Source of the DNA: CAYNWT01 sp964485095
Lineage (GTDB): Bacteria > Planctomycetota > Planctomycetia > Planctomycetales > Planctomycetaceae
Direction: 5' to 3'
DNA length: 64,000 nt
Assembly (NCBI GenBank): GCA_964485095.1
Contig: CAZAIB010000016.1
Coordinates: 1-64,000 of the forward strand
Position 1 is the first letter of the stretch; every line of letters starts with the position of its first letter. The position numbers and the translations under genes are program-made. A model generated the notes under the pieces. The model saw nothing but the letters and a program-made list of their open reading frames with translations. It was not told the DNA's origin and ran no database searches. Below are positions 16,897 through 27,086 of this stretch, piece by piece.

Positions 16897-18207
16897 TCAA
16901 TCCGCGACCGGCAATCGAACCAACGGCGGCCGTAAACACGAGAGCTTCTCGAACTCAGCCTCTGCTGACCGGACTTTGCCTTCGGTGGTTCGGTGGGTCA
17001 TGAAGATCAAAGGAACCGTGGCGTCCGGTTGGCGGTCGGGTTCAGGAGCTTCATGCTGGATGATGGTGGCGATGCTGATTTCGTGGCGACCTAGAATTTC
17101 GGTCAGCGTCGCGATCACGTGCGGGCGGTCTTCTACATTGAAACGCAGGTAGTAGCGGCGTGAGATATCTTCTTCAGCCTGCAATGGGAACTCGTTCTTC
17201 TTGTCGAACAGTTCCAGGTGCTTAAACGACGCAGCAGTCCGGCCAGTCACAACACTGACAAGATCAGACACAACAGCAGACGCTGTCGGCATGCGACCGG
17301 CACCTGCTCCTGACAGCCAAACGGGACCGACGGCGTCACCTTCCAACAGAATCGAATTCAACGGTCCATCGGTCTGAGCCAGAATGCGTTCCTTCCGCAG
17401 CAGTGTCGGCTGCACGTGCATTTCCAATTCGCCGTCGATCAATTTCGAAACCGCCAGCAGCTTCACCTTGTAACCCATCTCTGACGCGAACAGCAGGTCC
17501 GTCAGCGCCAATGACTCCAGGCCCTGCCGCGGGAACGCATCAAGTTCGACACGCGTTCCGAATGCCAGCTGAACCAGAATAACCAGCTTCTGCGCCGCGT
17601 CGGTTCCATCGACGTCCATGGTTGGATCGGCTTCGGCGTAGCCCAATTCCTGCGCCTGCTTTAGCGCGTCGCTGTATGAGATTCCGGAACTCAGCATCTT
17701 CGTCAGGATGAAGTTACTGGTTCCGTTTAAGATTCCTTCCACGGATGATAGTTGGTTCGCCGTCATCGATTGGGCGACGGAATTGATCAGCGGAACACCG
17801 CCGGCCACGGCCGCTTCAAACGAAATCGTGCGTCCGAGTTCATGAGCCAGCTGAAACAGTTCGACTCCGTGAATACACAGCAAAGCTTTGTTGGCCGTGA
17901 CCACATCTTTGCCGGCTCTCAGCAGTTTCTCCATCACCGTCTTGGCGTCGGTGCTGCCGCCCATCAATTGCAAGACGATTGTGATGTCGGGGTCGTTGAT
18001 GATACTGTCGATATCGCTGGTCAACACTTCCGGCGGAACCGCGACATCGCGTTCCTTATCGACGTCCAGTACGCAAACTTTGGCCAGTTCGACAGGTCGA
18101 CCCGCGCGGCGAGTGATGCGGTCTTGTTCGTCCAGCAGAAGACGGGCGACGCCACATCCAACGGTTCCCAAACCAACCATTCCGACTTTGACGGGATTCG
18201 AACTCAT
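16897..18207 (-). CDS. hom: Homoserine dehydrogenase
   Basis: A 436-aa enzyme reducing aspartate semialdehyde to homoserine in threonine and methionine synthesis. The NAD(P)-binding VGMVGLGTVGCGVA motif is at residues 8-21; ANKALL and FEAAVAGGVPLI are typical of the catalytic domain, as is GYAEADPTMDVDGTDAAQK. A C-terminal ACT domain (about residues 350-430, YYLRFNVEDRPHVIATL) suggests allosteric control by an amino acid, usually threonine. Length is normal. It is transcribed alone and convergent with the coiled-coil gene. Confidence 0.97.
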   Translation of the reverse strand: MSSNPVKVGMVGLGTVGCGVARLLLDEQDRITRRAGRPVELAKVCVLDVDKERDVAVPPEVLTSDIDSIINDPDITIVLQLMGGSTDAKTVMEKLLRAGKDVVTANKALLCIHGVELFQLAHELGRTISFEAAVAGGVPLINSVAQSMTANQLSSVEGILNGTSNFILTKMLSSGISYSDALKQAQELGYAEADPTMDVDGTDAAQKLVILVQLAFGTRVELDAFPRQGLESLALTDLLFASEMGYKVKLLAVSKLIDGELEMHVQPTLLRKERILAQTDGPLNSILLEGDAVGPVWLSGAGAGRMPTASAVVSDLVSVVTGRTAASFKHLELFDKKNEFPLQAEEDISRRYYLRFNVEDRPHVIATLTEILGRHEISIATIIQHEAPEPDRQPDATVPLIFMTHRTTEGKVRSAEAEFEKLSCLRPPLVRLPVAD

Positions 18208-18566
18208 TGAACGCTGCGTCTCTCTGGTTGGATGGGCCGAGCCTCAAACGGAAAAAGTGGGCTCGGCAGGTGCGGGAGCAGTGTTTCTATCGGCACCCGG
18301 CATCGAGTGACTTCGGGCGTTGTGCGGCCCTCTTTGAGGCGACTTCCCTGGACGACAGATGTTCTCCGTTAATCCCGCCAATTGGCTGCGGATACTACCA
18401 AGACGCGAAGGACCGGTAAATTGTGGTATTTGAGTCCCATCGCGCTTGATTGGAGATCATCATGGTAGCTGGATCGTTGATTGAGACCCTCGGGCTGAAC
18501 CCTATAATCCGCCCGGCGACGAAGCGGCATCGCCGAGAACCAAAAGCGGTACCCACCGAGACATCC

Positions 18567-19379
18567 ATGACATCAGAGCAGTTTCGCGACACCCGAATCG
18601 GGGCCGTCAGCTATCTCAACTCAAAACCTCTGATCGAGGGACTGGCCGACGCCGTTCCCCTATCGCTGGATTATCCGAGTTGCCTGGCCGACGACCTGGC
18701 TGGCGAACGCCTGGATGTGGCATTGGTTCCGTCTGTGGAATTCTTTCGGAACACCGACCAGGGCTATTCGATCATCTCCGATGCCTGCGTCGCCACCCGC
18801 GGCGAAGTGCACAGCGTGAAGCTGTACTCACGCGTGCATCCCGGCGACATCAAACGGCTTGCGCTGGATGAAGGTTCCAGAACCAGCAGCACTTTGGTTC
18901 AGATACTTCTGTCTGAAAAGTACGGTGTGCGGCCGGAACTCGAACCGCTGCCGATGGAACACGACACAACACAATCCGACGCCGACGCAATCCTGCTAAT
19001 CGGCGACCGCGCGATGACCAGCCCGGATGAAGAGTTCGTCGAGACCTGGGATCTGGGAGCCGAATGGACCAACTGGACGGGACTCCCGTTTGTGTTCGCC
19101 ATGTGGGTGGCCAGGAAAGACGCCAAGATCGATGGGCTCGCCACACAACTCTCCGCCGCGCGCGATCGGGGTGTGGCTGCCATTGAACACATTGCGAACC
19201 GTGAAGCAGCCGGACTGGGGCTCACCCCCGAAGCTGCTTCAGACTACCTGCGAAACAATCTGCACTATCATCTTGGTTCTGCTGAACTAAACGGCCTGCG
19301 TTTGTTTCAGAACTATGCATCACAACTGGAATTGATTCCCGAAAGTCACGACCGTGTCCGAGATTACGTCACTGCTTGA
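18567..19379 (+). CDS. mqnA: Chorismate dehydratase MqnA
   Basis: A 270-aa enzyme of the futalosine route to menaquinone, dehydrating chorismate to 3-enolpyruvylbenzoate. It has the family's periplasmic-binding-protein-like fold, with RIGAVSYLNSKPL at the N-terminus, LALDEGSRTSSTLVQILL near residue 100, and WTNWTGLPFVFAMW near 170. The ATG at 18567 gives the usual family length; an upstream start would add 39 residues without homology. Its last 26 bases overlap mqnC, which begins at a GTG inside it, so the two are co-translated. Confidence 0.92.
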   Translation: MTSEQFRDTRIGAVSYLNSKPLIEGLADAVPLSLDYPSCLADDLAGERLDVALVPSVEFFRNTDQGYSIISDACVATRGEVHSVKLYSRVHPGDIKRLALDEGSRTSSTLVQILLSEKYGVRPELEPLPMEHDTTQSDADAILLIGDRAMTSPDEEFVETWDLGAEWTNWTGLPFVFAMWVARKDAKIDGLATQLSAARDRGVAAIEHIANREAAGLGLTPEAASDYLRNNLHYHLGSAELNGLRLFQNYASQLELIPESHDRVRDYVTA

Positions 19380-20517
19380 AAAAGCTGTTGCCGGCGAACG
19401 GCTAACCCCGGCCGATGGACTGGCACTGCTTCAGTCAACCGACATCACCGCCATCGGCCGCGCGGCAGATGCGATTACGCGGAAGCTGCATCCTGAGCCG
19501 TACCGCACGTACAACATCGATCGCAACATTAACTATTCGAACTCATGCACTGCCGTGTGTGACTTCTGCGCGTTCTATCGACCGCCGGGACACCCGGATG
19601 TGTACGTGCTGACGAAGGAAGAACTGCACAAGAAGATTCAGGAAACCGTCGAACTCGGCGGCGACCAGATTCTCATGCAGGGCGGTCTGCATCCGAAGCT
19701 GCCGCTGGAGTGGTACGAGGAAATGCTAAGCGGCATTCGCGAGGCGTTCCCAACAGTCAACGTGCACGGGTTCAGCCCGCCTGAGATTCATCACTTCGCT
19801 AAAATCAGCAAGCTGCCACTGAAGACGGTTCTTGAACGACTCAAAACGGCCGGCCTGGGAAGCATTCCCGGTGGTGGTGGCGAGATTCTGGTCGACCGCG
19901 TTCGCAAGCTCATTACTCGCGGCAAGGTGCTGACCGACGATTGGTTGAACGTCCACCGCGTGTGGCACGAACTCGGCGGAAAATCAACCGCGACCATGAT
20001 GTTCGGTCATGTTGAAACACTTGAAGAACGCATTGAGCACCTGGAACGCCTGCGCGAGCTGCAGGATGAAACCAATGGGTTTACCGCGTTCATTTGTTGG
20101 ACGTTCCAGCCGCCGGAGGAACCACCGTGGTTCGACAACCGCAAAGACGGCTACGACATGACCAACATTCAGGAAGCTGGAGCGTTTGAGTACCTGAAGA
20201 CTCAGGCAGTCGCCCGGTTGTACTTGGACAATTTCCCAAACATTCAGTCATCGTGGGTGACCCAGGGCGAAAAGATCGGCCAGGTTGCGCTGTTCTTCGG
20301 AGCGAACGATATGGGCAGCCTGATGATAGAAGAGAACGTCGTGTCTCAGGCGGGAACAGTATACCACCTATCCGTGGACACGCTGCGACGTTGCATTAGC
20401 GAGGCTGGCTATATTCCGCGGCAGCGTAACGTCTATTACGAATACATCGACGACGAGGATGCGTTCAAAGGTACCGGCAATCCGGATCCGGCCGTCCTAC
20501 CGGTTCTGAATTCGTAA
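19354..20517 (+). CDS. mqnC: Cyclic dehypoxanthinyl futalosine synthase MqnC
   Basis: A 387-aa radical SAM enzyme that cyclises dehypoxanthine futalosine in menaquinone synthesis. The [4Fe-4S]-binding CX3CX2C motif is in CTAVCDFCAFYRP (about residue 66). ILMQGGLHP, VHGFSPPEI and SIPGGGGEILVDRVR are family signatures, and the C-terminal half has the typical SSWVTQGEKIGQ block. It starts with GTG inside the end of mqnA. Other pathway genes (mqnB or mqnD, mqnE) are not in the window, although an amidohydrolase at 41.2 kb may supply aminofutalosine deamination. Confidence 0.94.
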   Translation: MSEITSLLEKAVAGERLTPADGLALLQSTDITAIGRAADAITRKLHPEPYRTYNIDRNINYSNSCTAVCDFCAFYRPPGHPDVYVLTKEELHKKIQETVELGGDQILMQGGLHPKLPLEWYEEMLSGIREAFPTVNVHGFSPPEIHHFAKISKLPLKTVLERLKTAGLGSIPGGGGEILVDRVRKLITRGKVLTDDWLNVHRVWHELGGKSTATMMFGHVETLEERIEHLERLRELQDETNGFTAFICWTFQPPEEPPWFDNRKDGYDMTNIQEAGAFEYLKTQAVARLYLDNFPNIQSSWVTQGEKIGQVALFFGANDMGSLMIEENVVSQAGTVYHLSVDTLRRCISEAGYIPRQRNVYYEYIDDEDAFKGTGNPDPAVLPVLNS

Positions 20518-20540
20518 CGCACAGGCTGTGATTGCGAAGG

Positions 20541-20623
20541 CGGAAGGCAGAAGGAAGAACGCGGAACTGCGTGTGATACAGTTCCTCGTAAGCTTCGTCC
20601 TTCCGCATTCCTTTTTCTGCCTT
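20541..20623. repeat. Imperfect inverted repeat upstream of the ABC ATPase gene
   Basis: A purine-rich arm (GGCGGAAGGCAGAAGGAAG) is followed about 50 bases later by a pyrimidine-rich complementary arm (CCTTTTTCTGCCTTCTCC region). They could form a long imperfect hairpin between mqnC and the ABC ATPase start. It may attenuate or terminate transcription from mqnC. It lacks a clean U-tract. Confidence 0.4.
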
Positions 20624-20627
20624 CTCC

Positions 20628-21386
20628 ATGATTCAGGCTCACCAGCTCACCAAGGAATTCCCGGATCTCAAACGGGGACGCGTCCGTGCCCTGGACAATG
20701 TGAGCTTCGAGATTCCTGAAGGCGAAATCTTCGGCTTGCTGGGACCCAACGGAGCCGGCAAGACCACCTGCCTGCGAATCTTAAGCACCGTCCTGCAGCC
20801 CACTTCCGGCACCGCGCGGGTTGCGGACTTTGATGTGTCAGAATACCCGGCCGACGTTCGCCGGCGTATTGGGTTCATGTCCAACAACACGGGCATCTAC
20901 GACCGCATGACCGCCCGGGAAATGGTGCAGTACTTTGGTCGTCTGTACGGCATGGAAGAAGACGCACTCAACACACGCATCGAAGAAATATTCGACGTGT
21001 TGCAGATGAACGAGATCTCCGATCGGCTCGGTTCGAAGCTCTCAACCGGCAACAAGCAAAAAGTCTCCATCGCGCGAACCATCGTTCACGATCCGCCCGT
21101 CATGATTTTTGACGAACCCACTTCGGGCCTGGACGTACTGGTCGCACGCAGCGTGTTGGAGACAATCGACTCACTGCGAGATCAGGGAAAATGCATCGTC
21201 TTTTCCACTCACATCATGCGAGAAGTCGAAAAGCTCTGCGACCGCGTTGCCGTGATTCATCGCGGTGAAATCCTGGCAATGGGTTCCATCGAACAGCTGA
21301 TTGACGAACACGAACAACCGGATGTTGAAGAACTGTTCTTTGAACTCATCCGCAAACACGACCAGCAGGTTGCCGCATCAGTATGA
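20628..21386 (+). CDS. ABC transporter ATP-binding protein (NatA-like)
   Basis: A 252-aa ATPase with Walker A GPNGAGKTT (about residue 38), the signature LSTGNKQKVSIAR (about 138), Walker B VMIFDEPTSGLD and a switch His in FSTHIMREVEKL. The LSTGN rather than LSGGQ signature is common in ABC-2 export systems. Its stop overlaps the start of the permease-protease gene by four bases, so together they form an export pump of the NatAB type (Na+ or drug export by homology). The cargo is unknown. Confidence 0.93.
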   Translation: MIQAHQLTKEFPDLKRGRVRALDNVSFEIPEGEIFGLLGPNGAGKTTCLRILSTVLQPTSGTARVADFDVSEYPADVRRRIGFMSNNTGIYDRMTAREMVQYFGRLYGMEEDALNTRIEEIFDVLQMNEISDRLGSKLSTGNKQKVSIARTIVHDPPVMIFDEPTSGLDVLVARSVLETIDSLRDQGKCIVFSTHIMREVEKLCDRVAVIHRGEILAMGSIEQLIDEHEQPDVEELFFELIRKHDQQVAASV

Positions 21387-23773
21387 GTCCACGGAACGTA
21401 AAACTCGTCTTCCTGCGCGAAGTCCGCGACCAACTGCGCGATCGGCGTACGTTGTTCATGATTGTCGTGTTGCCGCTATTGCTGTACCCGTCACTGGGTA
21501 TCGGCATGTTCCAAATGATGACAACCTTCCGCGAACAACCGCGCGAAGTTGTCATTCTGGGAGCCAGCAATCTGCCTGACGCTCCCGGACTGCTGGACGA
21601 CGATGGCATTCGCACCAAGTGGTTCACTGGTGGCGAAGCCGACGCGTCGAAGCTTCGAATTCTTCATGACCTGGCGGTGATGGACGAAGAACCGGACACG
21701 ACCGACGATGAACAAGCCGACGAGAATCCGCCAACACCGGAGGAAGCTCGAGTTGCGGCCGCTGCCGAACGTCGCCGACAACTCTTGGACGCCGCTAAGT
21801 CCATTCGCCGCACGGTGAAAGAGTCTGAAAACAAAGCCGAAGCCGTGAACCTTGCGTTTCGTGAGAGCGGTATCGATGTCCTGGTACTTGTTCCTCACGC
21901 GTTTGCCGACGGACTAGGACAAGCCAACAACGCGATCAGGCAGGGTTCTCCCGCACCCACGTACCCTGGCCCGGTTGTCATCAGCAACAGCGCCGATGAA
22001 AAATCGATGGTGGCGTCACAACGCGTTTCCGACGCGCTTCAAAACTGGGAGAAGGCGCTGCTGGAAGGACGGCTCGAAGCGGCCGGTCTGCCCGCCGACA
22101 TCCATCAACCCGCCCAAATCACAAGAATCGACGTCGCGCAAACCGAACAACTTGCGGCGAACGTGTGGAGCAAGCTGTTTCCGGCATTGCTGGTCATCAT
22201 GACTGTCACCGGAGCGTTCTATCCGGCCATTGACCTTGGGGCCGGTGAAAAAGAACGCGGCACCATGGAGACGCTGCTTATCTGCCCGGCTTACCGATCA
22301 GAAATCGTGCTGGGTAAGTTCTTCACTGTGATGTTGTTTAGCTGTGGCACTGCGATTCTGAACCTCGCCAGCATGGGCTTTACCGGCCAATACATGGTCA
22401 GCATGGTTGGCCAGCACACTCAGATGGCCGGCGAGCTGTCGTTCCCATCCGCAGCCGCTCTGTTTTGGCTGTTCGTTCTGCTCATCCCCATCGCCGCGCT
22501 GTTCAGCGCGTTGTGTCTGGGGCTGGCGACGTTTGCCAAGTCCAGCAAAGAAGGTCAGTACTACCTGACTCCACTGCTCATGGTGACCATGGGACTGACC
22601 GTGTTCTGCCTGTCGCCGGCTGTGGAAATCACGCCGTTCTACAGCGTACTGCCGGTCGTCAACGTGGCTTTGCTGTTGAAAGGCATGTTGCTGGCTCCTG
22701 TTTCTTCACAGTCGTTGTATGTCTACATCCTGCCGGTTCTTGTCTCCAGCGCCGCGTATAGCCTGTTGGCTTTGTGGTGGGCGATTGAACTATTCGGCAG
22801 CGAAGCGGTTCTGTTTAGAGCGTCAGAACGCGTAAGCCCACGGTTGTGGCTGCGGCACCTAATGACCGAAAAACAGCGGCTGCCAAGTTTCGCGCAAGCC
22901 ATCCTGTGTTTCGTTGCGATCATGTTCCTTCAATTCGGGGCGATGGGATTCATGCGGGACATGTTGTCCAGTGGGGATCCATCGACAGCGATGCACCGCG
23001 TTTTGGTGGTTCAGCAAATCTTCATTATCGCATTGCCGGCGGTTCTCATGTCGCTGCTGCTGACCAGCTCCGTCAAGGACACACTGCGACTTCGACTGCC
23101 TCCATTGAAATCAATCGTGGCAGCCGCGGGACTGGCTCTTGTACTCCAGCCACTGTCGTTTGAACTGTCCGCATCTTTGTCGGGTTGGTTCTTCCCGGAA
23201 CTCTCATCTGAACTCCAAGAAGCGATGAAAAGCCTCACGTCGGGACAGACCAGCTTGTGGATGATGCTGGCCGTCTTCGCGCTGGCTCCGGCAATCTGCG
23301 AAGAAGTGGCGTTCCGCGGCTTCGTACTAAGCGGGCTTGGTCGTTCCGGTCGAACCGGCTTCGCCATCGCCGGATCCGCCGCGGCGTTCGGAATCATGCA
23401 CATGAACCCGCAGCAGGTGTTCAATGCAACGCTGCTGGGTCTGGTCATCGGACTCATCGCCGTCCGATCGCGTAGTCTGCTGGCATGCATTCTGTTCCAC
23501 TTAATCTACAATTCGCTGGGGGTTCTGCACGCGTCACTTGGCATGGATGTCTCCACCGACGGACTTTTCAAGTATTTGTTCCGGCACGAAGGTGGAATGC
23601 TGCGGTACTCACCGCTGCTGCTGGCCTTCGCGGCTGTCATCGCCTACCGACTCATTCGCTGGGTTGCCAACGATACACGCCAGTCGGCAGCAGATGGCCC
23701 GCTGGAAAACGACAGCCAAACAAGTCTCCCAACACCAATTCCGGTTACGCAGGATTCCCATCCGGCAACCTAA
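21383..23773 (+). CDS. ABC-2 permease fused to CPBP intramembrane protease
   Basis: A 796-aa integral membrane protein. Residues 1-500 resemble NatB/ABC-2 permeases: a first helix near residue 25, a large extracytoplasmic loop with an acidic low-complexity stretch (about 95-130), then about six helices after residue 265. Residues of about 560-760 form a CPBP (CAAX protease/bacteriocin-processing) domain with EEVAFRG (about 640), FGIMHMNP (about 669) and HLIYNS (about 706), the three expected metal/catalytic motifs. The fusion suggests transport coupled to proteolysis, for example peptide processing. It overlaps the ATPase gene by four bases. Confidence 0.9.
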   Translation: MSPRNVKLVFLREVRDQLRDRRTLFMIVVLPLLLYPSLGIGMFQMMTTFREQPREVVILGASNLPDAPGLLDDDGIRTKWFTGGEADASKLRILHDLAVMDEEPDTTDDEQADENPPTPEEARVAAAAERRRQLLDAAKSIRRTVKESENKAEAVNLAFRESGIDVLVLVPHAFADGLGQANNAIRQGSPAPTYPGPVVISNSADEKSMVASQRVSDALQNWEKALLEGRLEAAGLPADIHQPAQITRIDVAQTEQLAANVWSKLFPALLVIMTVTGAFYPAIDLGAGEKERGTMETLLICPAYRSEIVLGKFFTVMLFSCGTAILNLASMGFTGQYMVSMVGQHTQMAGELSFPSAAALFWLFVLLIPIAALFSALCLGLATFAKSSKEGQYYLTPLLMVTMGLTVFCLSPAVEITPFYSVLPVVNVALLLKGMLLAPVSSQSLYVYILPVLVSSAAYSLLALWWAIELFGSEAVLFRASERVSPRLWLRHLMTEKQRLPSFAQAILCFVAIMFLQFGAMGFMRDMLSSGDPSTAMHRVLVVQQIFIIALPAVLMSLLLTSSVKDTLRLRLPPLKSIVAAAGLALVLQPLSFELSASLSGWFFPELSSELQEAMKSLTSGQTSLWMMLAVFALAPAICEEVAFRGFVLSGLGRSGRTGFAIAGSAAAFGIMHMNPQQVFNATLLGLVIGLIAVRSRSLLACILFHLIYNSLGVLHASLGMDVSTDGLFKYLFRHEGGMLRYSPLLLAFAAVIAYRLIRWVANDTRQSAADGPLENDSQTSLPTPIPVTQDSHPAT

Positions 23774-23792
23774 TATTGCGTCCGAGGTCCCC

Positions 23793-24686
23793 ATGAAATC
23801 ACAAGCCACACGCGCTCTGCTTTGCGGTGCGATTGTTTGCCTGACAACCTTGACTGTGTCGGCGGGTACAATTTTTGTGAACAACGTCGGCGGCGACGAC
23901 AGGTTCGACGGAACCGCAGCAACTCGAGACAGTGGCCGCGTCGGACCGGTGAGAACTTTGCACCGCGCAGTTCGACTGGCAAACTTTGGCGACACTATCG
24001 TCATCGCGAACGAGGGCCAGCCGTATTACGAATCGCTCACGCTGACCGGCGGGAAGCACAGTGGAAACGCAACGGTTCCGTTCAGAGTCATCGGCAACGG
24101 CGCCACGCTTAGCGGGTTGTGGTCTGTCCCAACAGAATGCTGGCGACAACACGATGGCAACGTTTGGTCATTCGAACCGATTCACAAGGGGCACTACCTC
24201 CTTCGTAAGGACGGCCGAAAACTGGAACAAGTCGAAGTCGGTTCTTATCTGGAACAGCCCGTTGGACTTCCGGCCGGCAAGTTTGCTGTCTACAAGGGCC
24301 GTGTCTTCTACAAACCTGAAAGAGGCGAAGACATTCAGGAGCACAGCTTCGACATGGCCCAGCGGACAACCGGCGTATCTTTGTACGGTGTGCGAAATGT
24401 GATCATTCGAGATTTGAACGTCCAACACTTTCGCGTCGACGGCCTAAACGCACACAGCCTGTGCCGCGATGTCGTGGTCAACAATCTGACGTCAACACAC
24501 AACGGCCGCTCAGGATTGACCGTCGCCGGTTCCTCAAGCATCGTCTTTCGAAGGTGCGATGTGAAAGACAACCTGATTGACAGTCTCCGCATCATGGAAC
24601 GCGGCGAAGCTGATCTTCAGGATTCCGAACTCGATGTCGAACCATCGTTGATCCGGGAAGTCTCATCATTCGGATTCGGTTACTAG
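23793..24686 (+). CDS. Secreted right-handed parallel beta-helix protein
   Basis: A 297-aa exported protein; the signal peptide ends near VSAGT (residue 25). The TIFVNNVGGDDRFDGTAA motif, the RTLHRAVRLANFGDTIVIANEG segment and later repeats (NVIIRDLNVQHF, VVVNNLTSTHNGRSGL, SSIVFRRCDVKDN) are typical of pectate-lyase-like beta-helices. Catalytic residues cannot be assigned. It may bind or cleave polysaccharide. The open frame continues upstream into the permease gene, but the ATG at 23793 is where the signal peptide begins. It is convergent with the TgpA-like gene. Confidence 0.8.
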   Translation: MKSQATRALLCGAIVCLTTLTVSAGTIFVNNVGGDDRFDGTAATRDSGRVGPVRTLHRAVRLANFGDTIVIANEGQPYYESLTLTGGKHSGNATVPFRVIGNGATLSGLWSVPTECWRQHDGNVWSFEPIHKGHYLLRKDGRKLEQVEVGSYLEQPVGLPAGKFAVYKGRVFYKPERGEDIQEHSFDMAQRTTGVSLYGVRNVIIRDLNVQHFRVDGLNAHSLCRDVVVNNLTSTHNGRSGLTVAGSSSIVFRRCDVKDNLIDSLRIMERGEADLQDSELDVEPSLIREVSSFGFGY

Positions 24687-24722
24687 CGAGCACTGAAATC
24701 AGTAGGTGGCACGCACGCAACG

Positions 24723-27086
24723 TCAGGCGGCGCCTGGAACATCGCCCAGCATGTGTTCCAGCTTGCCCAGTTGCTGTTCGATAGATGATTCATCAATCGT
24801 CGCAGGCAACGTCTCGCCGAACCGGACTTTGTAGAACTGTTCAACCAGCCAACCCGGGAAATCACCAAGTCCCGCAGCCCGCAGGCGTTCGCCCCAGGCT
24901 GAGTTCATCGCGACTACGAATTCGCGTTCAGTCTGAGACGGCCCGCGCCGCTGGCCGTGTTGGTCGCAGATCTCACGGAATCGTTCGTAGAACCTGACGA
25001 TTCGCTGTTCGCGCTGTGCGGTCACCGCCTTCGCACCGCTCCAGCCAAACAGTCCCAGCACGCGCTGAAGCAGGTTCCCAATACGCCATCGGAACCGATA
25101 CGCGATCGCCAGCAGAACCAGTGAAGCGACCAGGAATCCCGGTACGCTAAACCAAACTCGCCGAGAAAACGCGCTGCGCCAGCCGTCTTTGCCTCGACCG
25201 CTTATCGAACGAAAGAATGTCTGGAACTGATTCTTTATCGGGTCGTAAAATCGCTTCTTCTGTTCGTCCAGAGACACGTTCAAAACAAACCGCGACCACA
25301 ATTCGTTCAACCACATTTTCAGGTCGGCCAGCGGCTTAAGCTCCGGTGCCATCGAGGCCACGCTGACTGATCGCGCGGTCGGTGTTGGGTCGAACGTTTT
25401 CCATTCGTTGTTGATGTAGGCTTCGACCCACGTGTGAGCGTGCATCTGCTGCACTTCAAATGTGCCGTCAATGTCGTTGGTGTAGCCACCTTTGAAACCG
25501 TTGACCAAACGAGCGGGAATGCCTTGCGACCTCAGCATCAGGGTCATGGCTGATGCAAAAAATTCACAGTTGCCGGTTCGATGATTAATCAGAAAATCTT
25601 CAACCGGATCCAGGCTGGTATCCATCTGCACGGCCGTCAGTGAGTACAGGAACCGGTCCGGGTCGCTTAGATAGTCTTGAATGCGTTCGGCTTGAATCTG
25701 AGGTTCAGGCTCCAGCCCTTCAATGGTTCCGCCAACCGTTGCCGCCAGCGCCCGCAGCTGTGTGAGTTCTTCAGGAACCTGCTGGAACATGAGCCGACAA
25801 ACCTGACCACACCAACTCTTCGCGTAGCCTGGCCACGGACGGAACTCCAAAGACCTTGGCCTCCTTCGGTTTCTACCGTCTTTCCTGCTTTCGCCGCCGA
25901 CTTTGATTGGTGAGATAACCGTGTAGCGGGACGCATACTGTCGCCCACGCGGGTAATGAATCGCCCCGGTCTCCCGCGCCGCGCGAACCTGACGACGCTC
26001 GCCGTGAATCGTCATGCTCATGTACGGCGCCATCACAAACAGCACTCGGGCGCGAGTTCGCTGGAGAGAGAATTCCTGACGAATCCGGCCGTACTGGTCA
26101 TCCTGGTTCAGTGGAATGGCGACGTAGTTATCCGCTTTCGCGCGTTGCCATTGTCCGTTCTTGTAGTTTGACATCACCGTGCCGCGGAACATCGGCTCGT
26201 CCATGCCCTGTTCCTGCGCGAAGTCCTCGACACTGACCACTTCGTCAGTCGCCACATCAAACATGCGAACTCGCAGGACGGGTTCGTTGCTTTCCAGAAT
26301 GGTTCCCATCTCGCCCAGGCGAACCGTCTCAGTGTATCCGGTCAGCGCCACCGCCCGCTTGCGTCCCGCTTCCAGTGCCACGTTGGCGAATGGGTTCCCG
26401 ATAAACACGCGCGGGACCGCGGCGAAAACGACGCCGGCTATCATGGTCGTTGCAAACAGCGTCTTCACCAGAGTTCTGCGGAACCGACCACCCAGCCAAC
26501 TCACGCCCTCGTCAATTTGCGACGCTCCGGAAGTGGCACCAAAACGGCGAAATGGATCGGCCGCGGCCTTCCGCCGTACACCTCGACGATCGCCTTCGCG
26601 AACCATCGCCACCTGTCCGTACTCACGATGAGCGTTCCGGAAACAGAATATCGACATCGTCCACAGCATCAGAATCAGACTGAGAACCAACATGGCTCCA
26701 TACCAGCCTTCAGTGGTCAGCACCGCACCGACCGCAATCTGTAGCAGCGACAACGCCAGCAACAACCAGTACTCACGCGTCCGCCAACGCGTGAACAGAA
26801 TAATCCAGGTCAGGTACACGATGATGTGAGCAATCGACAACAGCCGCGATTCAATGTCGCCGAACGCGAACTCCAGGAAGGCGGCCCCAAAAGCTCCCAT
26901 CCCAAGAATCGCCGCCAGCCACGTCGGGCATCTCATCCGATCAGCACGGTAAGCGAACCACGCAACGACCACGATCGGTAACGAAAGCGGTACGGGAAAA
27001 ACACGACCTTCCGCCAGGCTAAGCATCAATCCGGCCCAGCCCACACACAGGAACACAGCCCGAGTCATCGCGCGATCGGCATTCAT
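24723..27086 (-). CDS. TgpA-like transmembrane transglutaminase (DUF3488 family)
   Basis: A 787-aa membrane protein. About six N-terminal helices (residues 10-180) are followed by an extracytoplasmic region and a transglutaminase-like domain. Its catalytic Cys is in RTGNCEFFASAMTLMLRSQG (about 505), the His in HAHTWVEAYI (about 549) and the Asp in TFDPTPTAR (about 564). A single helix and a cytoplasmic tail end the protein. It overlaps the upstream DUF58 gene by four bases, a widespread pairing. Substrates are unknown; cell-envelope protein modification is the usual suggestion. Confidence 0.92.
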   Translation of the reverse strand: MNADRAMTRAVFLCVGWAGLMLSLAEGRVFPVPLSLPIVVVAWFAYRADRMRCPTWLAAILGMGAFGAAFLEFAFGDIESRLLSIAHIIVYLTWIILFTRWRTREYWLLLALSLLQIAVGAVLTTEGWYGAMLVLSLILMLWTMSIFCFRNAHREYGQVAMVREGDRRGVRRKAAADPFRRFGATSGASQIDEGVSWLGGRFRRTLVKTLFATTMIAGVVFAAVPRVFIGNPFANVALEAGRKRAVALTGYTETVRLGEMGTILESNEPVLRVRMFDVATDEVVSVEDFAQEQGMDEPMFRGTVMSNYKNGQWQRAKADNYVAIPLNQDDQYGRIRQEFSLQRTRARVLFVMAPYMSMTIHGERRQVRAARETGAIHYPRGRQYASRYTVISPIKVGGESRKDGRNRRRPRSLEFRPWPGYAKSWCGQVCRLMFQQVPEELTQLRALAATVGGTIEGLEPEPQIQAERIQDYLSDPDRFLYSLTAVQMDTSLDPVEDFLINHRTGNCEFFASAMTLMLRSQGIPARLVNGFKGGYTNDIDGTFEVQQMHAHTWVEAYINNEWKTFDPTPTARSVSVASMAPELKPLADLKMWLNELWSRFVLNVSLDEQKKRFYDPIKNQFQTFFRSISGRGKDGWRSAFSRRVWFSVPGFLVASLVLLAIAYRFRWRIGNLLQRVLGLFGWSGAKAVTAQREQRIVRFYERFREICDQHGQRRGPSQTEREFVVAMNSAWGERLRAAGLGDFPGWLVEQFYKVRFGETLPATIDESSIEQQLGKLEHMLGDVPGAA

